This document shows positions 33,011-41,872 of a DNA stretch of 64,000 nucleotides, one piece after another. The notes under the pieces were generated by a model. It was not told the origin of the DNA. It saw only the letters and a list, made by a program, of their open reading frames with translations, and ran no database searches. Made by a program: the position numbers and the translations under genes. The DNA is taken from the NCBI GenBank assembly GCA_963829955.1, contig CAWHKS010000001.1, forward strand, positions 1-64,000. The letters run 5' to 3'. The number at the start of each line of letters is the position of its first letter. Positions within the stretch are counted from its first letter, which is position 1. The stretch is from DASTFY01 sp963829955 (GTDB lineage Bacteria; Actinomycetota; Acidimicrobiia; Acidimicrobiales; Ilumatobacteraceae).

Positions 33011-33016
33011 TAGCCT
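33011..33016 (+). promoter_or_regulatory. -10 candidate for pyrG
   Basis: TAGCCT lies 46 bases before the pyrG GTG, in the 87-base gap that ends the envelope operon. The gene has its own GGGAGG ribosome binding site at about 33044-33049. Confidence 0.4.
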
Positions 33017-33056
33017 GTGATCCCGTCATGCGATCGAGTGACGGGAGGCCGGGGTC

Positions 33057-34703
33057 GTGCCCAAGCACATCTTTGTGACTGGTGGCGTGGTGAGCTCCCT
33101 CGGCAAGGGGATCACCGCTTCCTCGCTCGGTCGGCTGCTGAAGCTCCGCGGGCTGAGGGTCACCATCCAGAAGCTCGATCCCTACATCAACGTCGACCCC
33201 GGCACGATGAACCCGTTCGAGCACGGCGAGGTCTTCGTGACCGACGACGGCGGCGAGACCGACCTCGACCTCGGTCACTACGAGCGGTTCATCGACGAGA
33301 ACCTGTCCCGCAGCTCGAACGCCACGACCGGATCGATCTACCAGGCCGTCCTGGCCGCGGAGCGCCATGGCGACTACCTCGGCAGCACCGTCCAGGTCAT
33401 CCCCCACATCACGGACGAGATCAGGCGCCGCATCCGCCGCCTGGCCACCGACGAGGTCGACGTCGTGATCACCGAGGTGGGCGGCACCGTCGGCGACATC
33501 GAGATCCTGCCCTTCCTCGAGGCCATCCGGCAGTACCGAAAGGAGGCCGGACGGGACAACGTCTGCTATGTCCACGTCACCTTGGTCCCGTTCATCGGAC
33601 CGTCGGGGGAGCAGAAGACCAAGCCGACGCAGCACTCCGTGACGGAGCTGCGCAGCCGGGGCATCCAGCCCGACGTCATCGTGTGCCGGAGCTCCGAGCC
33701 GATCAGCGACGCGCTGAAGCGCAAGATCTCGAACCTGTGCGACGTCGAGGAGCGGGCGGTCGTGAACGCGGCCGATGCGCGGAACATCTACGAGCTGCCG
33801 CTCATCCTCCATGACGAGGGCCTCGACGACGTGGTCTGCGACGTCCTCCGGCTCGATGCCCCCATCGACCTCGCACCGTGGGAAGTCGTGGTGGAGCGAG
33901 CCGAGGAAGCCGAGCGGCCGGTCCGCATCGGGCTGATCGGCAAGTACGTCGCCCTGCCCGACGCCTACCTCTCCGTGGCCGAGAGCCTGCGTCACGCGGG
34001 CTTTCACCACGAAGCCAAGGTGGAGATCGACTGGATCCAGGCCGAGGACGTCGAGGGGCTGCTGGCGGCGGGGCGGTTGTCGGACCTCGATGGGATGGTG
34101 ATCCCCGGCGGGTTCGGAGTGCGGGGCATCGAGGGGAAGATCGCCGCGGCCACCTACGCCCGCGAGAACGACGTCCCCTGCCTCGGTCTGTGCCTGGGGC
34201 TCCAGGTGATGACCATCGAGTTCGCACGGAACGTGCTCGGCCTGACGGGCGCCAACTCCAGTGAGTTCGATGCCAGCAGCCCGCACCCCGTGATCGACAT
34301 CATGCACGACCAGCGGGACGTCTCGGACATGGGCGGCACCATGCGCCTCGGCGCGTATTACGCCGTGCTGGCCCCGGGCACGAAGGTCTTCGAGGCCTAC
34401 GGCGAGCCGGTCGTGAGCGAGCGACACCGTCACCGTTACGAGTTCAACAACTCCTATCGCGCCCGGTTCGAGGCCGGCGGGCTCGTGCTCTGCGGGACGT
34501 CGCCGGACAAGCGGCTGGTGGAGTTCGTCGAGCTCGAAGGTCACCCCTTCTATGTCGGCACGCAGGCCCACCCCGAGTTCAAGAGCCGGCCCGACCGCCC
34601 GCACCCGCTGTTCCGGGAGCTGGTCACCGCGGCCCTGATACGCCGCGAGGGTCGCAACCCGCATCTCATCCCGGTCGACGGCGAGGGCGTCTCGGCCGCA
34701 TGA
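33057..34703 (+). CDS. pyrG: CTP synthase
   Basis: 548 residues from GTG 33057 after GGGAGG. The N-terminal synthase domain opens KHIFVTGGVVSSLGKGITAS. A C-terminal class I glutamine amidotransferase domain carries GGFGVRG, the nucleophile cysteine in CLGLCLGLQVM (about residue 380) and the late His-Glu pair in QAHPEF. It converts UTP to CTP with glutamine. Its stop overlaps the NUDIX start (ATGA). Confidence 0.96.
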   Translation: MPKHIFVTGGVVSSLGKGITASSLGRLLKLRGLRVTIQKLDPYINVDPGTMNPFEHGEVFVTDDGGETDLDLGHYERFIDENLSRSSNATTGSIYQAVLAAERHGDYLGSTVQVIPHITDEIRRRIRRLATDEVDVVITEVGGTVGDIEILPFLEAIRQYRKEAGRDNVCYVHVTLVPFIGPSGEQKTKPTQHSVTELRSRGIQPDVIVCRSSEPISDALKRKISNLCDVEERAVVNAADARNIYELPLILHDEGLDDVVCDVLRLDAPIDLAPWEVVVERAEEAERPVRIGLIGKYVALPDAYLSVAESLRHAGFHHEAKVEIDWIQAEDVEGLLAAGRLSDLDGMVIPGGFGVRGIEGKIAAATYARENDVPCLGLCLGLQVMTIEFARNVLGLTGANSSEFDASSPHPVIDIMHDQRDVSDMGGTMRLGAYYAVLAPGTKVFEAYGEPVVSERHRHRYEFNNSYRARFEAGGLVLCGTSPDKRLVEFVELEGHPFYVGTQAHPEFKSRPDRPHPLFRELVTAALIRREGRNPHLIPVDGEGVSAA

Positions 34704-35200
34704 CGGGCCCGTCGGGCTTCCGCCAGACCGACGAGCGCGTCGTCCACGAGTGGGGCATCTGGAAGCTGGTCGCCGCGGACTTCGAGAGCCCGGACGGAGA
34801 GGGGTTCGAACGCCACATCGTCCGCTCGCCGGGAGCGGTGGCCGTCGTGCCGCTGCTGTTCGACGCCGAGGGCCGCGCCTCGGTGGTGCTGGTGGACCAG
34901 TACCGGGCGGCGTTCGACGCCACGATGCTGGAGCTGCCCGCCGGCATGCGCGACGTCGACGGCGAGCCGTCCGAGGAGACCGCGCGGCGGGAGCTGGCGG
35001 AGGAGACCGGCTACACCGCGGACCGTATCGAGCACCTGACCGAGTACGTGCCGTCCCCGGGGCTGACCGACGCCACCATGACCATCTACGTCGCCTCCGA
35101 TCTCCGCCGCGTCGCCCGTGAGGCCCACGGGCCGGAGGAGGCCCACATGACCGTCGTCCACCTCCCGCTGGACGAGGCCATCCGGCGGGCGCGCGGGTGA
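34700..35200 (+). CDS. NUDIX hydrolase (ADP-ribose pyrophosphatase-like), C-terminus lost to a one-base indel
   Basis: 166 residues as printed from ATG 34700. The NUDIX box is GMRDVDGEPSEETARRELAE followed by ETGY (about residues 92-115), consistent with hydrolysis of ADP-ribose or similar nucleoside diphosphate sugars. As printed it ends ...AIRRARG at 35200. One base fewer near 35196 would let it continue GEIVNAAAVIGLLLVDAQLG PAGR to a TGA at 35268-35270. That TGA overlaps the xerD GTG (GTGA) and restores the family's usual C-terminus, so the present stop is probably an error or a recent mutation. Confidence 0.9.
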   Translation: MTGPSGFRQTDERVVHEWGIWKLVAADFESPDGEGFERHIVRSPGAVAVVPLLFDAEGRASVVLVDQYRAAFDATMLELPAGMRDVDGEPSEETARRELAEETGYTADRIEHLTEYVPSPGLTDATMTIYVASDLRRVAREAHGPEEAHMTVVHLPLDEAIRRARG

Positions 35201-35266
35201 GATCGTCAACGCGGCGGCGGTGATCGGCCTGCTGCTGGTCGACGCGCAGCTCGGGCCGGCCGGCCG

Positions 35267-36211
35267 GTGATCGCATTGACCGCCGCGCTCGCGCCCGATC
35301 TGCCCCTCGACGTCGAGGAGTTCCTCACCTGGTTGGCGGTGGAGCGCGGGCGGTCCCGGAACACGCTCGGCGCGTACCGGCGGGACCTGACCACCTACTG
35401 CCGCTGGCTGGACGAGCGGCGCCGGCCCCTGGGGGACGTCACCGAGGCCGACGTCACGGCGTACGTCGGCCGTCTGCGCGCCGGCGGGCAGGCCCCGGCC
35501 ACCGTGGCCCGGGCGACAGCGGCGGTCCGGGGACTCCACCGCTTCCTGGCCGAAGAGGGCAGGGCCTCGACCGATCCCGCGGCCGACGTGGCCGCACCCC
35601 GCGTGCCTTCCGGGCTGCCCAAGCCGCTCACCGAGGAGGCGGTGACCGCGTTGCTCGGCGCCGTCGTGGGCAACGACGCCGTCCACCGTCGGGACCGCGC
35701 CGTCCTCGAGCTGCTCTACGGCACGGGCATGCGCATCAGCGAGCTGTGCGGGCTCTCGCTCGGCGACATCGATCCCGAGAGCGCGTTGGTGCGGGTCTTC
35801 GGCAAGGGGGCCAAGGAGCGCATCGTCCCCGTCGGCCGGCCCGCGCTGATCGCGGTCGCTGACTGGTTGGGGCCATCCGGCCGTCCCCGTCTCGTCCCCG
35901 ACCGCTGGGCGTGCCGCGGCGACGCCGAGGCCATGTTCCTCAACCAACGCGGTGGTCGCCTGTCCCGTCAGGCCGGGTGGGCCATCGTCACCGCCTACGG
36001 CGAGCGGGCCGGGCTGTCCGAGCACCTCAGCCCGCATGTGCTGCGGCACTCGTGCGCCACCCACATGCTCGACCGGGGGGCCGATCTGCGCGTGGTGCAG
36101 GAGCTACTCGGCCACGCGTCGATCTCGACCACGCAGGTGTACACGAAGGTGTCGACGGAACGGCTGCGCCGCGCCTTCGACGCCGCCCATCCCCGGGCGC
36201 ACCGGCGATGA
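35267..36211 (+). CDS. xerD: Site-specific tyrosine recombinase XerD
   Basis: 314 residues from GTG 35267. The N-terminal core-binding domain holds FLTWLAVERGRSRNTLGAYR. The catalytic domain has TGMRISELCGL (Arg), KGAKERIVPVG (Lys), SPHVLRHSCATHML (HxxR), LLGHASISTTQVYTKV (His and Tyr nucleophile). XerD with XerC resolves chromosome dimers at dif. All catalytic residues are present, in contrast to the element's integrase. The end overlaps the HD-domain gene (ATGA). Confidence 0.93.
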   Translation: MIALTAALAPDLPLDVEEFLTWLAVERGRSRNTLGAYRRDLTTYCRWLDERRRPLGDVTEADVTAYVGRLRAGGQAPATVARATAAVRGLHRFLAEEGRASTDPAADVAAPRVPSGLPKPLTEEAVTALLGAVVGNDAVHRRDRAVLELLYGTGMRISELCGLSLGDIDPESALVRVFGKGAKERIVPVGRPALIAVADWLGPSGRPRLVPDRWACRGDAEAMFLNQRGGRLSRQAGWAIVTAYGERAGLSEHLSPHVLRHSCATHMLDRGADLRVVQELLGHASISTTQVYTKVSTERLRRAFDAAHPRAHRR

Positions 36212-36681
36212 GCGAGCGGGACGCGCGCTTGGCCCACGCCGGCCACCTGGTCCGGCGCTTCAAAGGCTCCGTGACCCGCCTCCCGCCGTCGGCCGAGGAC
36301 GAATCGTGGGCTGAGTCGCTGTTGCTACCGGTCGAGGTCCCGCTGTGGCGGCGGATGGCCGCGGCGGACCGGCGGCACGCGGTCGAGGTGGCCCGCCGCT
36401 TCCTGGCCCTACGGCCCGAGGCCACACGGGCCGAGATGGCCGGCGCGTTCCTGCACGACGTGGGCAAGGTCGAGGCCCAGCTCGGGACGGCCGGGCGAGT
36501 CGCGGCCACGCTCGTACCGGCGCGTTGGGCGTCCGGCCGGTTCGCCACCTACCGAGCGCACGAGGAGATTGGCGCGCGGTGGTGCCAGCAGGCCGGCAGC
36601 GAGGCGGTGACGGTGGCGCTGGTGGCCGGGACGGGATCAGATCCTGCGGCCGACGCGCTGCGGGCGGCCGACGACATCTGA
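36208..36681 (+). CDS. HD-domain protein
   Basis: 157 residues from ATG 36208. The HD signature is MAGAFLHDVGKVEAQLG (about residues 78-92), with preceding RRHAVEVARRF and later YRAHEEIGARWCQ that could supply more metal ligands. HD proteins hydrolyse phosphate esters or nucleotides; the substrate is unknown. It is coupled to xerD and is the end of the + strand operon, facing the convergent flavoprotein gene. Confidence 0.82.
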   Translation: MSERDARLAHAGHLVRRFKGSVTRLPPSAEDESWAESLLLPVEVPLWRRMAAADRRHAVEVARRFLALRPEATRAEMAGAFLHDVGKVEAQLGTAGRVAATLVPARWASGRFATYRAHEEIGARWCQQAGSEAVTVALVAGTGSDPAADALRAADDI

Positions 36682-36756
36682 CCGGCGTCCATGTCCTCCG
36701 GATCGGCGGTAGGCGCCGAACGGCCCGACATCGGTGAAGGGCCGGGGCCGGTGTGT

Positions 36757-39219
36757 CTACGCCCGGACGCGCTTCATGTCCGGGTCGTAGAGCGGGCGGA
36801 TCGAAGCGATGGCCGGGTAGCGGCGGCCGGCAATGTCGATCTCCCACGTCCCCGCGTCCAGCCACGCCTGGTTCGCGGCCTGGCCGGGGCCAGCTTCGAC
36901 CATGGCCAGACCGACCGACCCGCCCAACGTGTGGCCATAGGACGCGGCCCGGACGTAGCCGACGGGGACACCGTCCCGGTGCACCACCTCGGCATGGAAC
37001 AGGAGCGGCTCGGGATCGGTCACCAGCACCTGGACCAGGCGCTTCGTCGGCGGACCCGCCGCCTTCGCCGCCGCGACAGCGTCTCGCCCGACGAAGCCGG
37101 CCGGCTTGTCGAGATCGACGAAGAAGCCGAGGCCGGCATCGATGACCGAGTCCGTGTTGTCGATGTCGTGCCCGTAGTCGCGGTAGCCCTTCTCCATGCG
37201 CAGACTGGCCAGGGCCTTGAGGCCGGCGTGACGCAGGCCGACGGCTTGGCCGGCATCGACGAGCCGGTCGTACACGTGCCCGGCCTGCTCGGCCGGGATG
37301 TAGAGCTCGTAGCCCAGCTCACCCAGGTAGGTGATGCGAACGCACAGCACACGGGCGAACCCGACATCGATCTCGCGCGCCCTTCGGAAGGGGAAGGCCT
37401 CGTCGGAGAGGTCGGCGGACGTCAGGGGTTGCAGCAGCTCCCGGGACAGCGGGCCTTGGACGTTGAGCTGCGCCCGGGCCGAGGTCATGTCGGCCACGAA
37501 CGCGTGGCTTCCCTCGAACTCCCGGCGCATCAGCGTCTCCACATGACGGTGCGCCGTGTCCGTGGCCACGACCCAGAAACGGTCGACCTCGAGCTTGGTG
37601 ACCGTGAGGTCGGCCTGCAGACGGCCGGATGAGTCGAGCCACTGGGTGTAGGTGATGGTGCCCGACTCGGCGTCCACGTCGTTGGCCGACAGGTGGTTGA
37701 GGGACGTGCCCGCGTCGCGGCCTTGGACGAGGAACTTGGACATGAACGACATGTCCATGAGGATCACGCCCTCACGGGCCGCCTCGTGCTCGGCCTGCCA
37801 GTGAGGGAACCAGGGCGGCCTTGCCCAGGTGAGCTCCTGCGAGACGGCCGGCGCGCCCTCGGGCAGGTACCAGTCCGCGCCCTCCCAGCCGCTGACGTCG
37901 CGGAAGCGGGCCCCGGCCGCGGCCAGCCGGTCGTGGACGGGGGAGCACTTCGCGCCGCGGGCCTTCTGCATCGAGCGGTTCGGGTAGTGGCACTGGTACA
38001 CGAGACCCAGCGACTCCACCGTGCGCGTGGCCCGGTACTCGGGGTTGGTCTGGTACCGGTGCAGGCGGTCGATGTTGAAGCCCGTCACGTCGACGTCGGG
38101 CTGACCGGTCGTGATCCAGTGCGCCAGCACCCGGCCCAGGCCGCCGCCGGTCAGGATGCCGATGGAGTTGAGGCCGGCGGCGACGAAGTAGTTCCTCAGC
38201 TCGGGGGCCTCACCGACCACGGGTTGGAGGTCAGGCGTGAAGCTCTCCGGGCCGCAGAAGAAGGTCCGGATCCCGGTTTCCATGGTGACGGGGACGCGCT
38301 GCATGGCCTTCTCCACGTAGGGACCCATGCGGTCCCAGTCGGGCGGGATGGACCCGAACGAGAAGTCGGCGGGGATGCCGCCCACCATCCACGGCGCGCA
38401 CACGGGCTCGAACAGGCCGAGCATGAGGCCGCCGACCTCCTCGCGGAAGTAGCCGTACGAGCCCGGGTCCTCGAGGACGGGCCACGAGCCGCTCAGGCCC
38501 TCGATCTGCTCGGTGATGAGGTAGTAGTGCTCGGCCGCCTGCAGGGGGATGGTGACTCCGGCCAGCTCACCCAGCTCACGCGCCCACATACCGGCGCAGT
38601 TGACGACCACCTCCGCCTCGACGTCGCCGTAGGGCGTGCGGACCCCGGCGACCGCCCCGCGATCGGTGATGAAGCCGGTCACGGGCGCGCCTTGGACGAT
38701 CCGCACGCCGAGCTGCCGCGCCCCCCGGGCCAGCGACTGTGTGACGTCGGCGGGGTTGGCCCGGCCGTCCTGGGGCACGTAGAAGCCGGCCAGGACGTCG
38801 TCGGTGCGGGCGAGGGGGAACAGCTGTGCCACCTCGGCGGGCGAGATCTCGTGGACGTCGACACCCACGTAACGGTTGAAGGCGGCGACGCGCCGGTACT
38901 CCTCGAGCCGGTCGGCGTCCGTCGCCACCTCGATGAACCCGACCGGCTTGAACCCCGTCGAGAGCCCCGTCTCCTCCTCCAAGCGGGCGTAGAGATCACG
39001 GGTGTACAGCCGCATGTCGGTCGAGGTCTCGGAGGTCGAGCCGAACGTGACGATCAACCCGGCCGAGTGCCACGTCGTCCCCGACGTGAGCTGGTCCCGC
39101 TCCAGCAGGAGTACATCCGTCCAGCCGGCGTGAGCCAGGTGATAGGCGACGGAGCAGCCGATGACACCGCCGCCCACGACGACGACGCGGGCGCGCTGAG
39201 GGAGGACGGGATCAGCCAT
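36757..39219 (-). CDS. Dimethylglycine/sarcosine dehydrogenase-like flavoprotein (FAD + GcvT-like)
   Basis: 820 residues from ATG 39219. An FAD-binding DAO domain starts VVVVGGGVIGCSVAYHLAHA (about residues 11-30) and includes a WHSAGL motif typical of covalent-FAD dimethylglycine and sarcosine dehydrogenases. From about 430 a GcvT-like folate-binding domain follows, with VILMDMSFMSKFLVQG, GELGYELYIPAEQAG and DLDKPAGFVGRDAVAAA. It would oxidise an N-methyl glycine and pass the one-carbon unit to tetrahydrofolate. A leaderless-type promoter lies 7 bases upstream of the start. Confidence 0.88.
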   Translation of the reverse strand: MADPVLPQRARVVVVGGGVIGCSVAYHLAHAGWTDVLLLERDQLTSGTTWHSAGLIVTFGSTSETSTDMRLYTRDLYARLEEETGLSTGFKPVGFIEVATDADRLEEYRRVAAFNRYVGVDVHEISPAEVAQLFPLARTDDVLAGFYVPQDGRANPADVTQSLARGARQLGVRIVQGAPVTGFITDRGAVAGVRTPYGDVEAEVVVNCAGMWARELGELAGVTIPLQAAEHYYLITEQIEGLSGSWPVLEDPGSYGYFREEVGGLMLGLFEPVCAPWMVGGIPADFSFGSIPPDWDRMGPYVEKAMQRVPVTMETGIRTFFCGPESFTPDLQPVVGEAPELRNYFVAAGLNSIGILTGGGLGRVLAHWITTGQPDVDVTGFNIDRLHRYQTNPEYRATRTVESLGLVYQCHYPNRSMQKARGAKCSPVHDRLAAAGARFRDVSGWEGADWYLPEGAPAVSQELTWARPPWFPHWQAEHEAAREGVILMDMSFMSKFLVQGRDAGTSLNHLSANDVDAESGTITYTQWLDSSGRLQADLTVTKLEVDRFWVVATDTAHRHVETLMRREFEGSHAFVADMTSARAQLNVQGPLSRELLQPLTSADLSDEAFPFRRAREIDVGFARVLCVRITYLGELGYELYIPAEQAGHVYDRLVDAGQAVGLRHAGLKALASLRMEKGYRDYGHDIDNTDSVIDAGLGFFVDLDKPAGFVGRDAVAAAKAAGPPTKRLVQVLVTDPEPLLFHAEVVHRDGVPVGYVRAASYGHTLGGSVGLAMVEAGPGQAANQAWLDAGTWEIDIAGRRYPAIASIRPLYDPDMKRVRA

Positions 39220-39226
39220 GGCCGGC

Positions 39227-39232
39227 AGCGTA
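39227..39232 (-). promoter_or_regulatory. -10 box of a leaderless promoter for the flavoprotein gene
   Basis: On the minus strand TACGCT precedes ATG 39219 by 7 bases, without a ribosome binding site. Confidence 0.55.
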
Positions 39233-39260
39233 GGCAGCCGTAGCGGGCGGGCCGAGGCTG

Positions 39261-40247
39261 TCAGCCCGCGGGGAGCAGGCCGATGGCGTCGTAGGCCCGG
39301 GCCAGCGTCTTGGCGGCCACGGCCCTGGCCTTGTCCGCGCCCTTGGCCAGGAGGCTGGCCAGCTCCGCCGGATCAGCCAGCAGCTCGCGGTAGCGCTCCT
39401 GGATGGGCCGGAGGAGCTCGACGACGGCCTCGCCCGTGTCCGCCTTGAGCGGGCCGTACTGCGTGTAGGCGGCCGCGATGTCCTCGGGCGAGCGTCCGGT
39501 GGCGGCGGACTGGATCTCCAGAAGGTTCGACACGCCGGGCTTGTCGGCGCGGTCGAAGCGGACGTCCGACCCCGAGTCCGTGACGGCCCGCTTGAACTTC
39601 TTCACGATGGCGGCGGGGTCGTCGTAGAGATTGATGACGCCGACCTCGGACGCGGTCGACTTCGACATCTTGGCCGTGGGCTCCTGCAGGTCCATCACGC
39701 GGGCGCCGGCCCGGGGGAGCACCGCCTTGGGGACGACGAACGTGTCGCCGAAGTGGTGGTTGAACCGTATGGCGATGTCGCGCGTGATCTCCACGTGCTG
39801 GCGCTGGTCCTCGCCGACGGGGACCTCTTCGGCGTCGTACAGAAGGATGTCGGCCGCCTGCAGCGCGGGGTAGGTGAGCAGGCCTGCCGAGACGAAACCG
39901 GACTGCTTGGCTGCCTTCTCCTTGAACTGCACCATGCGCTGGAGCTCGCCCGTCGACACGGTGCACTCCATGATCCAGCAGAGCTGGGAGTGCTCGGGCA
40001 GGTGGCTCTGGACGAACACCGTGGCGACGTCGGGGTCGAGTCCGACCGCGTAGAGCGTGGCCGCCAACTCCAGCGTCTGGCGCCCGACGACGCCGGGTTC
40101 CTGGGGGACGGTGAGGGCATGCAGGTCGACGATGCCGTGGAAGGCGTCGCAGGTGTGCTGACCGATGACCCAGTTCCGAAGCGCGCCCAGGTAGTTGCCG
40201 AGGTGGACCTCACCGGTGGGCTGGATGCACGAGAGAACCCTGGTCAC
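39261..40247 (-). CDS. trpS: Tryptophanyl-tRNA synthetase
   Basis: 328 residues from GTG 40247. Class I signatures are CIQPTGEVHLGNYLGALRNW (HLGN, the HIGH equivalent, residues about 7-25) and EPTAKMSKSTASE (KMSKS, about 190). It charges tRNA-Trp; the length is standard for bacterial TrpRS. It is transcribed from a leaderless-type promoter and divergent from scpA. Confidence 0.95.
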   Translation of the reverse strand: MTRVLSCIQPTGEVHLGNYLGALRNWVIGQHTCDAFHGIVDLHALTVPQEPGVVGRQTLELAATLYAVGLDPDVATVFVQSHLPEHSQLCWIMECTVSTGELQRMVQFKEKAAKQSGFVSAGLLTYPALQAADILLYDAEEVPVGEDQRQHVEITRDIAIRFNHHFGDTFVVPKAVLPRAGARVMDLQEPTAKMSKSTASEVGVINLYDDPAAIVKKFKRAVTDSGSDVRFDRADKPGVSNLLEIQSAATGRSPEDIAAAYTQYGPLKADTGEAVVELLRPIQERYRELLADPAELASLLAKGADKARAVAAKTLARAYDAIGLLPAG

Positions 40248-40255
40248 GGCCGGTC

Positions 40256-40261
40256 AGGCTA
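40256..40261 (-). promoter_or_regulatory. -10 box of a leaderless promoter for trpS
   Basis: On the minus strand TAGCCT lies 8 bases before GTG 40247, with no ribosome binding site. Confidence 0.55.
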
Positions 40262-40350
40262 GTGGCGGGGCCTCTTCGCGAGGAGTGGCATTGGGCCGGT
40301 ACCGGGCCTGTGCCGGACGGGGATGCCACGGTCGCGAGGGCGCCGGCGGG

Positions 40351-40356
40351 TACCCT
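40351..40356 (+). promoter_or_regulatory. -10 box of a leaderless promoter for scpA
   Basis: TACCCT lies 6 bases before GTG 40363 with no ribosome binding site. Together with the trpS box it forms a divergent promoter pair in 116 bases. Confidence 0.55.
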
Positions 40357-40362
40357 CGAACC

Positions 40363-41157
40363 GTGCCGTACGAGGTGTCGACCGAGGTCTACGAGGGCCC
40401 GTTCGACCTCCTGCTGCACCTGATCCTGCGGGAGCAGGTCGACCTGTACGAGATCTCGCTCGCCCGCATCGTCGACGCCTACCTGGCCGAGATGGAGCGG
40501 ATGGAGGCCCTCGATCTCGATGTGGCCACCGAGTTCCTGCTCATCGCCGCCACGCTGGTCGAGCTGAAGGCCCGCCGGCTGCTCCCCGAGCGCGAGGGCA
40601 TCGACCTGGACGACGAGCTCGTGCTGTGGGAGGAGCGCGACCTGCTGCTGGCCCGCCTCCTCGAGTGCAAGACGTTCAAGGACGCGGCCGGGGTGCTCCG
40701 CCGCCTGTCCGACCACGCCTCGCGCTCGTTCCCGCGACGGGCCGGGCCCGAAGAGCGGTTCGTCGCCCTGACGCCGGACCTGCTTGAGGGCGTGACGGCG
40801 CTCGACGTGCGGACGGCCTTCCTGCGAGCTACGGCGCCGAAGCCGGTGCCCCATGTGGACCTCACCCACGTGGCGCCGATCCGGCTGTCGGTGGCCGAGG
40901 CCGTCGCCGAGTTCGTCGACGAGCTGCCCCGCATCGGCCGCATCACCTTCCGCCACCTGACCGACGGCCTGGTCGAGCGGATGGAGGTCATCGTCCGGTT
41001 CCTGGCTCTGCTGGAGCTGTTCAAGCAGGGCCTCATCGACCTCGACCAGGCCGACGCGTTCGGCGAGATCGAGGTGTGCTGGACGGGCGGCGAGCTCGAC
41101 GGCGAGGGCGAGCTGGTGCGGACCGCGGCCGGCGCCGTCGACGACTACGAGGGGTAG
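40363..41157 (+). CDS. scpA: Segregation and condensation protein A (kleisin)
   Basis: 264 residues from GTG 40363, chosen because the promoter box is 6 bases upstream and the family starts here with YEGPFDLLLHLILREQVDLY. FLLIAATLVELKARRLLPER and RITFRHLTDGLVERMEVIVR, then FLALLELFKQGLIDLDQ near the end, are kleisin signatures. With ScpB and SMC it forms the bacterial condensin. It is followed 4 bases later by scpB. Confidence 0.95.
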   Translation: MPYEVSTEVYEGPFDLLLHLILREQVDLYEISLARIVDAYLAEMERMEALDLDVATEFLLIAATLVELKARRLLPEREGIDLDDELVLWEERDLLLARLLECKTFKDAAGVLRRLSDHASRSFPRRAGPEERFVALTPDLLEGVTALDVRTAFLRATAPKPVPHVDLTHVAPIRLSVAEAVAEFVDELPRIGRITFRHLTDGLVERMEVIVRFLALLELFKQGLIDLDQADAFGEIEVCWTGGELDGEGELVRTAAGAVDDYEG

Positions 41158-41161
41158 TGAC

Positions 41162-41872
41162 ATGAGCGACGCCGGCGAGCTGTTCGCCGCCGACCTCGAA
41201 GGCCCGGGGCGGCCGGAAGAACCGGCTGATGTCGTGCGGGCCATCGAGGCGATCGTGCTCGTCGCCACCGATCCCGTCCCGCCGGATCTGCTGGCCCAAC
41301 TCCTGGAGCTCCCGGTGGTGACCGTGGAGGAGCTGTGCCGGCGGCTGGCCGAGGCCTACGACGAGGCCGGCCACGGCTTCCAGCTCGTGCGGGTGGCCGG
41401 CGGCTACCGGTACCAGAGCCATCCGGACCTCGCGCCGTACGTCGAGCGCTTCGTGCTGGAGGGCCAGAGCGCCCGGCTCTCGGCGGCCGCGCTGGAGACG
41501 CTGGCCATCGTGGCCTACAAGCAGCCGATCTCCCGCGCCCAGATCGCGTCGATCCGCGGGGTGGACCCGGACGCCGTCCTGCGCACGCTGCAGAGCCGGG
41601 GCTACGTCGACCAGGTCGGCCGCGATCCAGGCCCCGGCCAGGCCGTCCTGTGGGGGACCACGAGCCAGTTCCTGGAGCGGTTGGGCCTGGACTCCGTGGC
41701 CCAGCTGCCGCCGATCGCAGACTTCGTCCCTGGCGCCGAGGTCGTCGAGGCCCTGGAGACCGGCCTGCGTGTGGACCGGTCGCTGCGCGTGGACGACGGT
41801 GTGGACGATGGGGTCCCCGGGGACGACGGGGTCGGGTCCGAGCCTCCGCCCGCCCCTGACGGTGGTGCCTGA
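41162..41872 (+). CDS. scpB: Segregation and condensation protein B
   Basis: 236 residues from ATG 41162. Two winged helices are typical: the first around AIEAIVLVATDPVPPDLLAQ (about residues 24-80) and the second containing LSAAALETLAIVAYKQPISR, AQIASIRGVDPDAVLRTLQS and YGTTSQFLERLGL-like LWGTTSQFLERLGL. ScpB bridges SMC-ScpA. A C-terminal acidic tail of about 45 residues follows. It overlaps the rluB start. Confidence 0.95.
   Translation: MSDAGELFAADLEGPGRPEEPADVVRAIEAIVLVATDPVPPDLLAQLLELPVVTVEELCRRLAEAYDEAGHGFQLVRVAGGYRYQSHPDLAPYVERFVLEGQSARLSAAALETLAIVAYKQPISRAQIASIRGVDPDAVLRTLQSRGYVDQVGRDPGPGQAVLWGTTSQFLERLGLDSVAQLPPIADFVPGAEVVEALETGLRVDRSLRVDDGVDDGVPGDDGVGSEPPPAPDGGA

Noticed and set aside
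31926..35276. Very long minus-strand open frame (about 1116 codons) opposite the WecA-like gene, pyrG and the NUDIX gene
   Set aside because: It mirrors well-conserved + strand genes. The translation is low-complexity and arginine/aspartate-rich, typical of antisense frames in high-GC DNA.
36721..36744. Terminator between the HD gene and the convergent flavoprotein
   Set aside because: Only a 6-bp stem with a 12-base loop; too weak to claim.
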